From Isosphaeraceae bacterium (GTDB taxonomy: Bacteria > Planctomycetota > Planctomycetia > Isosphaerales > Isosphaeraceae): DNA of 64,000 bases. Within the stretch, counting starts at the first letter, position 1, and the number at the start of each line of letters is the position of its first letter. The position numbers were made by a program, and so were the translations under genes. Shown here piece by piece: positions 18,038 through 26,402 of the stretch. The notes under the pieces are model-generated. The model worked only from the letters and a program-made list of their open reading frames with translations. It made no database searches and was not told the origin of the DNA. The stretch covers positions 1 through 64,000 of the forward strand of contig JAJPJC010000050.1 in assembly GCA_021324445.1 (NCBI GenBank). The letters run 5' to 3'.

Positions 18038-18466
18038 ATGCACCACTGCCGGATTCTCCTGGCGGACGGCCATGCCTTGCTTCTGGGTGTCCTCGGCCGG
18101 TTCCTGTCCGAGGTCCCCGGGATTCAGGTGGTGGCGCGGGCGCGCACCGGGAGCCAGGCGATGTCGCTGGTGCACCGCCACCGGCCCGACCTCCTGCTGA
18201 TGAACCTGGTTCTGCCCGACGTGAGCGGCCTGGAGGTGACCCGCCGCCTGGCCGCGGCGCCGTGGGCACCGCGGATCGTCCTGATGTCCTTGCACGACGA
18301 GCCGGAGTACCGCCGCGCCGTCGCCGACGCCGGCGCCGATGGATTCATCCTCAAGCAGGAGCTGGGCACAACACTCCTCCCCCTGATCCGATCGCTGCTG
18401 GAGACGACCCACCCGACGCGCCCGCGCGGATCCGGTGCGCTTCCCCACGCGGGCGCTTCGGATTAG
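18038..18466 (+). CDS. Stand-alone receiver protein lacking the phospho-Asp
   Basis: A 142-residue single-domain receiver. The fold is clear: strand HCRILLADGH, switch Ser84 in RIVLMSLHDEP and Lys106 in GFILKQELG. Two active-site acids are missing: the acidic pair reads D10-G11 and the phosphoacceptor is Asn56 (DLLLMNLVLPD). It has no output domain. Such pseudo-receivers usually act by protein contact rather than phosphorylation. ATG 18038 is preferred (GAGAGG upstream); ATG 18002 in frame would add 12 residues. It lies downstream of the NarL-type pair on the same strand, so a role in modulating that pathway is plausible but inferred. Confidence 0.75.
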   Translation: MHHCRILLADGHALLLGVLGRFLSEVPGIQVVARARTGSQAMSLVHRHRPDLLLMNLVLPDVSGLEVTRRLAAAPWAPRIVLMSLHDEPEYRRAVADAGADGFILKQELGTTLLPLIRSLLETTHPTRPRGSGALPHAGASD

Positions 18467-18501
18467 GCGATCACTGGGCCTGGCAAGGGAACCTGCCCTG
18501 C

Positions 18502-18996
18502 TCAGTTGGACCCCCGATCCGTATCCGATGGGGGCCGGGACATGTCCATCTCCCAATGCGAAATCGCCTCATAATCCTCGAGGCGGAACACCCAGACGGG
18601 GTTGCGGCCCAGGACGTTGTAGCGGACGAGGCGGGGCTCGACCTCGTTTTCCAGGCGGAGGCGGACGGTGAATTGACGAGCGTTCTCGACCTCGGACCGG
18701 CCCAGGACCTCGAACGACAGGAGCCGCTGACCGGGCCGGCGCCGCCTGTCGACGAACGTCACCGCGGGCGAATCGAACGAGGCCGGCAGGGGGGAAGGTG
18801 CGTCCCGCCAGGCCGCCAGAGCCGATTCGAGGGCCTGCCGTGCCTCGGCCCATCCTGGCAGATAGCCCGGACTGGTTCCCTCGTCGTTCCGGCCATCACA
18901 GCCGGTCGGACCGGCGGCCAGCAGCAGTCCGTAGACCAGGATGTCGAGCCGGCTCCGCAGCCCACCCGGACGGCGTCGTCTCGCGATCGAGTTCAT
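18502..18996 (-). CDS. Predicted lipoprotein, paralogue of the one at 21149
   Basis: A 164-residue exported protein with an Arg-rich start, hydrophobic segment and a Cys at a lipobox-like site (LLLAAGPTGC). The body matches the lipoprotein at 21149: ALESALAAWRD here against ALEAALTAWRD there, and VRYNVLGRNPVWVFRLEDYE against VRYVVYGRDPVWVFSETDYQ. Both flank the DUF1559 gene at 20069, this one on the opposite strand. The family appears planctomycete-specific; I know no function. The context suggests an accessory to DUF1559 surface assemblies, which is inference. Confidence 0.7.
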   Translation of the reverse strand: MNSIARRRRPGGLRSRLDILVYGLLLAAGPTGCDGRNDEGTSPGYLPGWAEARQALESALAAWRDAPSPLPASFDSPAVTFVDRRRRPGQRLLSFEVLGRSEVENARQFTVRLRLENEVEPRLVRYNVLGRNPVWVFRLEDYEAISHWEMDMSRPPSDTDRGSN

Positions 18997-19032
18997 CCCG
19001 ATTCCTCAACGGAGCAGCCCCCGCCAGTCGTC

Positions 19033-19085
19033 GGTCAGGCTGTAGCCTGACAGAATCAAAGGTCAGGCTACAGCCTGACCTACGT
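19033..19085. repeat. Paired TCAGGCT/AGCCTGA palindromes
   Basis: Two adjacent palindromes, GTCAGGCT-GT-AGCCTGAC (19034-19051) and GGTCAGGCT-AC-AGCCTGACC (19061-19080), are followed by TACGT. They are reverse complements of each other, so they could form two small hairpins or one long one. A related pair occurs at 48439-48488, marking a dispersed intergenic repeat. Confidence 0.7.
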
Positions 19086-19325
19086 TCTGACCAGCGTCAT
19101 GCCTTCCTGCATACCGTCTCTTGAGGCAGCGTCAAGAGGGGTTCGGATCGGACCAACCCCTCGCGAACAAATTCCGCGCACCGGCTTGCGATTCTCCGCG
19201 AGCCAGGATAAATTTGAAAGATTGAGACGCCCAGCCAACTTCCGAACGAGATCGTACGTTTTTCCGTTTCTTGTCTGGGATCATCCCGGTTTACCGGGCC
19301 CGGATCGTCGAGACGATCGATCGCA

Positions 19326-19769
19326 ATGAGGCGCTTCTTCCGCTGGCGATGGGCAGAGTCCGGAGGCATGGCCTGGCTGGCCGTGGCGGTCACCGGCATG
19401 CTCGGGTGCGCGGAGGCTCGTGCCGGCTGTGACCATCCCTGGGTGCAACGCGCGGTTCACTCCGGGATCCGCATTCCTCCGCTGGTCCTCGAGCCGAGCC
19501 AACTGCTGGAGGCCCCCGATTCGGAGCTTCCTCAGCAGCCCCAACGCCGGTCCCCCTGCGCCCGGGGAGCATGCTCCCGAACGCCCGAGCTGCCCGGGAG
19601 CTCCACCGGCTCGACGACCCCTCGGGTCGAGCTCTGGGGCGCGCTGCCGGCTGGCGCCCCGCCCCTCGTTCCCGGCTCCGATCCACTCGCCCCCGACCCC
19701 GAGAGCCGACGGCCCGTTCGGCTCGGCATTCCCATCGAGCGTCCACCCCGCATCCCATCCACTGCCTGA
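19326..19769 (+). CDS. Hypothetical secreted protein upstream of DUF1559
   Basis: A 147-residue frame with a plausible signal peptide ([20 protein letters not shown], then cleavage near CAEARAG) and a Pro-rich mature part holding [15 protein letters not shown]. It lies 299 bases upstream of the DUF1559 start on the same strand. Short secreted proteins with an early Cys-His motif often precede DUF1559 genes in planctomycetes, as far as I recall; CDHPWVQR here would fit. No enzyme motif is present. Coding is likely but not certain. Confidence 0.5.
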   Translation: MRRFFRWRWAESGGMAWLAVAVTGMLGCAEARAGCDHPWVQRAVHSGIRIPPLVLEPSQLLEAPDSELPQQPQRRSPCARGACSRTPELPGSSTGSTTPRVELWGALPAGAPPLVPGSDPLAPDPESRRPVRLGIPIERPPRIPSTA

Positions 19770-20068
19770 TCGACACTGGTCGGGAGGGTCGGAGAGGGAC
19801 CGGCGTTCTTGCCTCGGAAACGTTGGCAAACCGAATGGTCCGCGCCGCCCTCGAGTCGTCCTCATGGTCAGCGCGGTTCTGCGCCGGGCATTACAGCGGC
19901 CGTCGCCGCTCCAGGAGCGGTCGCGCCGCCTCCAATCAGGCAGCGGTCGGACCAGGCTGCTTGTCCGCCGCACGTTTTCCCACGGAGCACCCGGTTCGTC
20001 GACCGGGGAAGCCGCCGGGCCAAGTCATCATCCCCATCGTAGGCGATTTCCAGCGAGGGAGGTCCGTA

Positions 20069-21112
20069 ATGAGGAACCAGCACAGGGGTTTCACGCTGAT
20101 TGAATTACTGGTTGTCATTGCCATCATCGCGGTCTTGATCGCTCTGTTGCTCCCGGCGGTCCAGTCCGCCCGCGAAGCGTCGCGGCGGGCGCAGTGCACC
20201 AACAACTTGAAGCAGATCGGACTGGCGATCGCCAACTATGAAGGTGGGTTCAAGCTCTATCCCTTCGGCAAGGGCCTGACCTACACGGGGTCCGTCCCCG
20301 GTGCGGCCGGCTACGCGCGCTGGTCGACGCACAGCCAGTTGCTGATGTTCATCGAGCAGGGGACGCTGTTCAACAGCATCAACTTCAACTTGCCGCCCGA
20401 GACGCCCGGCATGGCCGGCGCGGTGCCGTTCATGCCGGCCTATCAGAACCCCAACCGCGAGAACATGACGGCCTCCCAGACCCAGGTCGCGGTCTTTCTC
20501 TGCCCCTCGGATATTCCACCGATCACCGGCTGGCCGGGGGGGAACAACTACCTGGGCAATCAGCAGACCTGGGCCTGCGACCTGAGCGAGAATTTCCCCA
20601 GCGCGATCGCCCCCACCGAGGTGCCGCGCGGAATCTTCTATTACAACAGCTCGGTCAAGGTGGCGGCGGTGACCGACGGCCTGAGCAACACGGCCTATTT
20701 CAGCGAGAAGATCCGCGGCACCGGCGTGCCCAATCCCCAGACGGACATGTTCGTGTTTCCCAACCAGACGACGGTCGACGACACCTATCTGAACTGCCAG
20801 GCACTCAACACGATGACCGCTCCGCCCCTGACCAGCCGGGAAGGGATGAGCTGGGTCATGGGGGAAATGTGCTGCTCCACCTACAACCACGTGGCGCCGC
20901 CGAATCAGAACACCTGCGCCGCCCCCAACTTCACGGGCACCATGGCCAACATGGCGATGCAGGTCCCCCCTTCGAGCCGCCATCCCGGCGGGGCCAACCT
21001 GATGATGGGCGACGGCTCCGTTCGCTTCATCAAAAACAGCGTGAACCTTCAAACCTGGCGGGCCCTGGGGACGCGTAATGGCGGCGAGGTGATCTCCTCC
21101 GATTCCTATTAA
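20069..21112 (+). CDS. DUF1559 prepilin-like protein
   Basis: A 347-residue protein starting at ATG 20069 behind a strong GAGGGAGG site. The N-terminus [20 protein letters not shown] is a canonical prepilin cleavage motif and membrane helix, followed by [20 protein letters not shown] and [12 protein letters not shown]. The C-terminal signature [18 protein letters not shown] (H-x9-DG type) is present and the protein ends [20 protein letters not shown]. This is the standard full-length form. It is followed after 36 bases by a lipoprotein gene on the same strand. Likely exported by a type II/type IV pilus-like system; function otherwise unknown. Confidence 0.93.
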   Translation: MRNQHRGFTLIELLVVIAIIAVLIALLLPAVQSAREASRRAQCTNNLKQIGLAIANYEGGFKLYPFGKGLTYTGSVPGAAGYARWSTHSQLLMFIEQGTLFNSINFNLPPETPGMAGAVPFMPAYQNPNRENMTASQTQVAVFLCPSDIPPITGWPGGNNYLGNQQTWACDLSENFPSAIAPTEVPRGIFYYNSSVKVAAVTDGLSNTAYFSEKIRGTGVPNPQTDMFVFPNQTTVDDTYLNCQALNTMTAPPLTSREGMSWVMGEMCCSTYNHVAPPNQNTCAAPNFTGTMANMAMQVPPSSRHPGGANLMMGDGSVRFIKNSVNLQTWRALGTRNGGEVISSDSY

Positions 21113-21148
21113 GCCCAGCCGCAAAGATCGGGGAAAGGCGAATCGATC

Positions 21149-21616
21149 ATGATGCGACAGTTGAGATCCCGGCGGTGGTGGCGGCTCGCCGCCGCGCCCG
21201 GTCTGTTCCTGCTCGCCGGCTGCGGCGCCACCGGCCAGACGCGGTTCAGCCCCGGCGAGGACCAGGCCCGTTCCGCGCTCGAGGCCGCCTTGACCGCCTG
21301 GCGGGATGGACAGCCCTACGGTCCCATCGAGGCGACTCCCCCGGTTCGGGTCGCCGACTCCCTCCGGCAAGGCGGCCAGGCCATCGAGGCGTTCCAGATC
21401 AGGGACGAGCAGTCCAGCGACGATGGGACCAAGCGATTTGCTGTCAAGCTAACGATCAAGAAGACAAAGGCGGTCCAGGATGTCCGCTATGTCGTCTATG
21501 GTCGCGACCCGGTCTGGGTCTTCAGCGAGACGGATTATCAGCGGATGATCGACATGGGCAACGGTCCCGAGACCTCCCACGGTCGGACCCCGAAAGGGCG
21601 GCCGTCGCGGCGGTAG
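21149..21616 (+). CDS. Predicted lipoprotein in the DUF1559 unit
   Basis: A 155-residue lipoprotein with lipobox LLAGC (FLLAGCGATGQ). The body carries ALEAALTAWRDGQPY and RYVVYGRDPVWVFSETDYQ, matching the paralogue at 18502-18996. It starts 36 bases after the DUF1559 stop, so the two are probably co-transcribed. The C-terminus is basic and low-complexity. No catalytic motif is seen. The conserved pairing suggests that this family processes, anchors or partners DUF1559 proteins at the cell surface, but that is inferred only from adjacency. Confidence 0.8.
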   Translation: MMRQLRSRRWWRLAAAPGLFLLAGCGATGQTRFSPGEDQARSALEAALTAWRDGQPYGPIEATPPVRVADSLRQGGQAIEAFQIRDEQSSDDGTKRFAVKLTIKKTKAVQDVRYVVYGRDPVWVFSETDYQRMIDMGNGPETSHGRTPKGRPSRR

Positions 21617-21675
21617 CGCCGCCGATGCCTGAGAATCAACCGACGTAGGAGCTCGGCGCCGGGCACAGATGTCAG

Positions 21676-21764
21676 GGATTCCAAATTCCAGATTTCCGAT
21701 TCCAGATGGGTGGTTCCCACGATCTGGGATTCTGGAATCTGGAATCCTGGAATCTGGGATTCCC
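21676..21764. repeat. ATTCCAGA-word inverted repeat block
   Basis: The left arm (21676-21707) repeats ATTCCA/AGAT words; the right arm (21722-21764) repeats the complement, TCTGGAATCTGGAAT, four times with small changes. Together they could form a long imperfect hairpin that almost fills the gap between the lipoprotein gene and the CusB-like gene. The same words recur at 60635-60828. Confidence 0.8.
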
Positions 21765-21820
21765 AATCCCTCTCGGCTGGAGACTGAAGGAAGCGCCCGG
21801 CAAGGGGAGCGAAACAGGGG

Positions 21821-23341
21821 GTGGGCATTCTCTTGGAAGTGGTCCGTCAGTGGGGGTCAGCCTGGGGCCGGGTGCGTTCGGCCGTCCGTTTGGCCGAGGT
21901 CCGGCTCCGCGTCCCGATCGTGCTGGTGATTGCCGCCGTGGTGGTGGGTCGCTGGGACGTGATCCGCAACTACTGGGATCGGCTGACGCATCGGGCACCG
22001 GTGGAGAGCGTCGCCGGGCGCGCCGTCTCCAGCAACACCGAGTATTTTTGTCCGATGGACCCGGGCGTCGTGTCGGAGTGGCCAGGGCGGTGCGGGGTCT
22101 GCAACATGGCGTTGGTCCGGCGCCGCCGCGGCGAGGCGATCCTGCTGCCCGACGGCGTCCTCGCGCGGATGCAGCTCTCGCCCTACCGCATCCAGCTTGC
22201 GGGGATCCAGACCGCACCGGTGGACTACCGGCCGCTCCAGAAAGAGTGGGCGGCCTCGGGCGTGCTCGTCCGCCAGGACGAGACTGCGACGATCCTGGTC
22301 GAGATCCCGACGCGCCAGGCGCCGTGGGTCGACCCGGGGCAAGTGGTGGACGTGGCGTGCCCGGACCTGCCGGGGCAGGACTGGATCCCCGGCCGCGTTC
22401 GATCGCTGGAGCGCCACCGGGAGGGCCCTTGGGAGTTCGCCCGCGCGACGATCGTGATCGAGGATCCCCCGCGCGCGCTGCGTGGCGGCATGATCGGCAC
22501 CGTCCGATTTCGAGTCGCCGTGGCCACACTCGAGCCGTTCCGCTCGATGCCTCGCGACCCGCCACCCGTGGTGCCGGGCGAGCCGAGGACTCAATATGTG
22601 TGCCCCGACCACCCCGCGGCGATCGCCCTCGAGCCGGAGCGGTGTCCGATCGACGGCAATGAGAAGGAGCCCCGTCCCCTGGCCGCGCGGGAGCGAATCC
22701 GGTGGTGGTGTCCGATGCATCCGTCGGTCACGGCCGAGAAGCGTGGGGCGGTCTGCCGGGCCTGTGGGGGGATGGCGTTGCAGCCCCGCGTGATTGGGTA
22801 TGCCCCCGCGGGCCAAGTCCTGGTCGTGCCCCAATCGGCCGTCGTCGACACCGGAGCGCGAACGACGGTCTTCGTCGAGAGCATGCCGGGGATGTTTGAC
22901 GGCGTGGAGGTCGTCCTGGGCCCGCGCTGCGGCGACGTTTACCCGGTCATCCGGGGCCTGGAGCCGGGCCGGCGGGTTGCGATCGCCGGAGCCTTCCTCC
23001 TGGACGCCGAGACCCGGCTGAATCCGAGCCTCGCGGCGGGGTACTTCGGCGCCGGCCGGGGCGATCGCCCGGCAGTGGCGGCGCAGCCCGGGGCCGCCGG
23101 TGAGGGCGGCGCCGGCCCCGCGGCCGCGAGCACCGAGGCACTTCGAGAGCTCGCACCCGAGGATCGCAGGCTCGCCGAAGATCAGAAGCGTTGCCCCGTG
23201 ACCGGAATGCCACTGGGCTCGATGGGTCTGCCCAAGCGTCTGGTCGTCTCCGGCCGAGTCGTCTTCCTGTGCTGCGGCGGCTGTGCGGCCCAGCTGCTGC
23301 GGGAGCCGGCCAAATACCTGGCCCAGCTGCCTCGGCCTTGA
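21821..23341 (+). CDS. CusB-like efflux adaptor with heavy-metal-binding modules
   Basis: A 506-residue periplasmic adaptor related to CusB/CzcB. A membrane helix (about 31-45) leads to a metal-binding module with C77, C91 and C94 (YFCPMDPGVV, CGVCNMAL). The adaptor core follows (LARMQLSPYRIQLAGIQTAP) but is interrupted by two further modules: C261/C275 (YVCPDHP) and C297/C312/C315 (WWCPMHP, CRACGGMAL). The C-terminus is a YHS-like module with CPVTGMP and FLCCGGCA (C458, C484, C485, C488). The start is GTG 21821 behind GGGGAG. Such adaptors normally partner an RND pump (CusA) and export copper, silver or zinc; none is within view. Confidence 0.8.
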   Translation: MGILLEVVRQWGSAWGRVRSAVRLAEVRLRVPIVLVIAAVVVGRWDVIRNYWDRLTHRAPVESVAGRAVSSNTEYFCPMDPGVVSEWPGRCGVCNMALVRRRRGEAILLPDGVLARMQLSPYRIQLAGIQTAPVDYRPLQKEWAASGVLVRQDETATILVEIPTRQAPWVDPGQVVDVACPDLPGQDWIPGRVRSLERHREGPWEFARATIVIEDPPRALRGGMIGTVRFRVAVATLEPFRSMPRDPPPVVPGEPRTQYVCPDHPAAIALEPERCPIDGNEKEPRPLAARERIRWWCPMHPSVTAEKRGAVCRACGGMALQPRVIGYAPAGQVLVVPQSAVVDTGARTTVFVESMPGMFDGVEVVLGPRCGDVYPVIRGLEPGRRVAIAGAFLLDAETRLNPSLAAGYFGAGRGDRPAVAAQPGAAGEGGAGPAAASTEALRELAPEDRRLAEDQKRCPVTGMPLGSMGLPKRLVVSGRVVFLCCGGCAAQLLREPAKYLAQLPRP

Positions 23342-23426
23342 CCTGAGGGCGGGACGTCTCGAACACCTCGAGCCGAGACGGGAGAGACGCACGCTCCTCC
23401 TCGGTTCTCGACTCCGGATGGAGGCA

Positions 23427-24713
23427 CTACGGGCCGGCGAGCCGGCTCCAGCCGTCGGCGGCACGGGACCAGCCGAGGGTCTGGCAGATCGAGGCCAGTC
23501 GCCTGATGGACGCCAGCAGCTCGGGGCTGTCATTGGGGAGGCTCTTCTGGGCCTCGAAGTACGCGCCGAAGGCCTGGCGCAGCGCACTGCGCGCCTCGTG
23601 CAGCTCCTGCCAGCGCTTGCGGTGCGCGGCGGCCTCGATCGAGTGGCCGAGGCGACCCTCGATGTTGGCCAGGCGGTAGTGGGCGTTGAGCAGGTTGGGG
23701 TTGAGCTCCAGGGCCCGGCGATAGTGCGCCGCGGCGGTGGTCCAGTCGCCGGCGCGTTCCCGCGCCTGAGCGCGGAAGATCCAGAGATCGGGCTCGGTCT
23801 CCGCAAGGGCCGGCACCCGGTCCAGGACCGCATTGAAGTCATCGACCTCGCCCAGGGACTGGAGCATGGTCAAGTAGTCGCGCCAGAGGCGGGGATCCTC
23901 GGGCCGGGCGTCGAGGCAGTCGCGGAGATCGCGAAGGGCCTCGGCGCGCTGGCCCAGCGCCAGCTCGGCGTTGGCCAGGGCGCGGCGTGCCTCCCAGTCG
24001 TCGGGATCCGCGGCCACGTAACGCCTCAGCAGCTTGGTCGACTCGGTCGGGGCGATCCGCTCCAGCTCGGACTGGATGCGCATCGCCAGCACGGTCGGCC
24101 GGTCCTCCGGCGGCGACCGATCGTAGACCTTCCACAGGATGACGTGCGCGTCGTCCCAGCGATCCTCGGTGGCATAGAGCGAGAGCAGCTCCTGGCTGGC
24201 GTCGTGGAAGATGGCCGGATCCGCCGGATGCAGCGGGTCGGCATCGATGACCGCCAGCAAGGCCGCTTCCGCATCCCTGGCCCGGTTCAACATGAGATAG
24301 GCCTGCCCCTGGCGGTAAAGCGCCTCGTCCTTCTTCGGCCACCAGGTCGGGACCTGTTGGAGCTCGCGGATACAACCGGTGAGGTTGCCGCGCGCCGCCA
24401 GCACCCGCGCCAGCATGATCCGGGCCGCGCCGTCGTGCGGAGCGCGCCTCAGGTGCTCCCCCAGCTCCTTCCTGGCATCGCCGTATTCCCGGTTGCCGAT
24501 CCAGATCTCGATCTTGCGGAGGTCGGCCAGGGGTCGCGTGTCCCGCCAGTACCACCAGGCGTTGTAGGCGAACCCGCCGAGGATCAGGCCGGTCATCAGG
24601 AACAGCCGCAGCGGGGCGGTGCGCCGTCGCGCGCCGGAATCCGGGGCGGGGCTCGCTCGGCCGGCCGGTCCGCCACGGTCAGGCGGCGCGGCCAGGACGG
24701 GATCGGGGATCAT
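23427..24713 (-). CDS. TPR-repeat membrane-anchored protein
   Basis: A 428-residue protein with one N-terminal membrane helix (about 35-52, PLRLFLMTGLILGGFAYNAW) after a Pro/Arg-rich cytoplasmic start, then a tetratricopeptide array through to the C-terminus. Clear repeats include WEARRALANAELALGQRAEA and DWTTAAAHYRRALELNPNLL. TPR arrays mediate protein contacts; no enzyme domain is present. It is followed 86 bases downstream in its own direction by nothing but the CusB-like gene's end, which converges on it. It is one of three TPR proteins side by side. Confidence 0.8.
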   Translation of the reverse strand: MIPDPVLAAPPDRGGPAGRASPAPDSGARRRTAPLRLFLMTGLILGGFAYNAWWYWRDTRPLADLRKIEIWIGNREYGDARKELGEHLRRAPHDGAARIMLARVLAARGNLTGCIRELQQVPTWWPKKDEALYRQGQAYLMLNRARDAEAALLAVIDADPLHPADPAIFHDASQELLSLYATEDRWDDAHVILWKVYDRSPPEDRPTVLAMRIQSELERIAPTESTKLLRRYVAADPDDWEARRALANAELALGQRAEALRDLRDCLDARPEDPRLWRDYLTMLQSLGEVDDFNAVLDRVPALAETEPDLWIFRAQARERAGDWTTAAAHYRRALELNPNLLNAHYRLANIEGRLGHSIEAAAHRKRWQELHEARSALRQAFGAYFEAQKSLPNDSPELLASIRRLASICQTLGWSRAADGWSRLAGP

Positions 24714-24799
24714 GGCAGATTGATGGCTGAGACCAGGGGCCGGCCGGCCCGGGACCGCGCCGGGTTCATCGGGCGGGCCGCGTGCGGCCTGGTTCCATG

Positions 24800-26110
24800 T
24801 TACTTGAGGCGTTCGAGGGCCGCCAGGCTGACCGAATCGCCCGGGACGTCGCGGAGCACCAGCCGATGCCAGGCGCGCGCCTCGTCGGTCCGGCCGAGCC
24901 GCTCTCGCAGGTCGGCCAGGCGCCGGTACAGATCGGGGTGGGGCTGGAGCCCGAGGGTCGGGATGGTGATGGCCTCATAGTAGACCCCGCGCCGTTTCCC
25001 CAGCTCGTCCGGGCGGGCCGCGGTCTGCCCGGCAGCCGGGTCCATCTCGAGGTAGGACCCGCGCAACTGGAGGTAGGCCTCCTTGTAGCGGGCGTAGACC
25101 CGGTCAATTCGCGCGAACTCGGCCGTCTCACCGGCCTGGCGGAGGACGAACCAGAAGCGGTAGAGGACGCCCTGATCGAACGGCTCCAACGCGTAGGCGC
25201 TGCGATAGGCCCGGACCGCTCGGGCCCAGTCCCGGGCGTTCTGCGCGATCCGCCCCTCGTGCTTGGCGAACCGCGGATCCGCGGCGATCGTCCTGGGCAA
25301 ATGGTCGAATTCCGCGGCCAGCCGGTCGAACTCCGACGCCTCGTACAGGCCGGTCAGCCAGGTATCCCAGATCTCCGGCGATTCGGGATGGCGGCGCAGG
25401 GTGTCGCGGAGGATTTCCAGGCCCGACTCACCGCGATTCGCGCGGATCAACGCCAGGCCGACGACCAGGGCCAGTGGGGCGTTCTCAGGATGCTGGCGGA
25501 CCAGTGGCTCGAACAACGGGAGCTGCGAACCCGGTGCGACCTTTTCGATGTCGAGCCGCGCGACTTCCAGGAGGATGCGGACCCGGTCGCGCGGATCCGG
25601 CTCGAGCTCATGCAGATGCATGCCCAGGCGATGGGCCTCCTCCACGCGCCCTTCCTTATCCAGGAGGTCGAGCAAGGCCCAGCCCGCTTCGGGGACGAGC
25701 GGATCCAACCGCAGCGCCTCCCGCCAGGAGACTTCCGCCAGGTCGTACCGGCCCTTTTGGTACTGGGCCTTGCCCTCGAAGAACCGCAGGCGTGCCGCTT
25801 CCTGGGTTGTCTCGGGCCGCAGGGCGCGAAGCTCCCCCAGAGCCAGCTCCGGCGCGGGATTCGGCGGTTCCGTGGCGAGCTGGGCCATCAGCAGGTGGCC
25901 ACGCCGGTCGCCGGGATGGGCCTGGAGGTAGCCCGCCAGCAGCGATCGAGCCTCGTCGAAGCGGCGTGCCCGCGCGCGGGCGCGGACCTCGTTGAGGCTG
26001 GCAATCGGCCCGCCGGGGCGCGTGCGCCGGTAGCCCAGCGCGGCGATCCCGCCGGCGAGCGCGACCAGGGTCAGAACGATCAAGATTCCGTGAACCAGGC
26101 GACGTTCCAT
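24800..26110 (-). CDS. TPR-repeat membrane-anchored protein
   Basis: A 436-residue protein with a short N-terminus, a membrane helix at about 8-24 (HGILIVLTLVALAGGIAALG) and then TPR repeats, for example ARSLLAGYLQAHPGDRRGHL and AVRAYRSAYALEPFDQGVLY. It lies directly upstream of the TPR gene ending at 23427 on the same strand with an 86-base gap, so the two probably form a unit. Its architecture (one helix, exported helical repeats) matches both neighbours, and the three may assemble with one another. No known pathway is evident. Confidence 0.8.
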   Translation of the reverse strand: MERRLVHGILIVLTLVALAGGIAALGYRRTRPGGPIASLNEVRARARARRFDEARSLLAGYLQAHPGDRRGHLLMAQLATEPPNPAPELALGELRALRPETTQEAARLRFFEGKAQYQKGRYDLAEVSWREALRLDPLVPEAGWALLDLLDKEGRVEEAHRLGMHLHELEPDPRDRVRILLEVARLDIEKVAPGSQLPLFEPLVRQHPENAPLALVVGLALIRANRGESGLEILRDTLRRHPESPEIWDTWLTGLYEASEFDRLAAEFDHLPRTIAADPRFAKHEGRIAQNARDWARAVRAYRSAYALEPFDQGVLYRFWFVLRQAGETAEFARIDRVYARYKEAYLQLRGSYLEMDPAAGQTAARPDELGKRRGVYYEAITIPTLGLQPHPDLYRRLADLRERLGRTDEARAWHRLVLRDVPGDSVSLAALERLK

Positions 26111-26402
26111 GCGGATTCGTCAACGTCTTGCGGGACCTTCACCTTGAGACCGGCGACTGGGCTATTGTCGCAAATCGCTCGGCCCGACGAGAATACCCTG
26201 AGAGAAACGCGCCGGCACACGGGTCGAACCGAACCCGCGCCCAGTGCGGAGATCCCTGCCGGCCGGGCTGTCGTCCCGCAACGACGTCGGCACCCGGACT
26301 CGCGTCGCGACACCAGCACCTGGGCCGATCTGCCAGCCAAGATGCCGTCCTGGTCGGATGACGTCCGCTCGACGGGGCCCCCGAGGAGGATCGATCGGAA
26401 TC

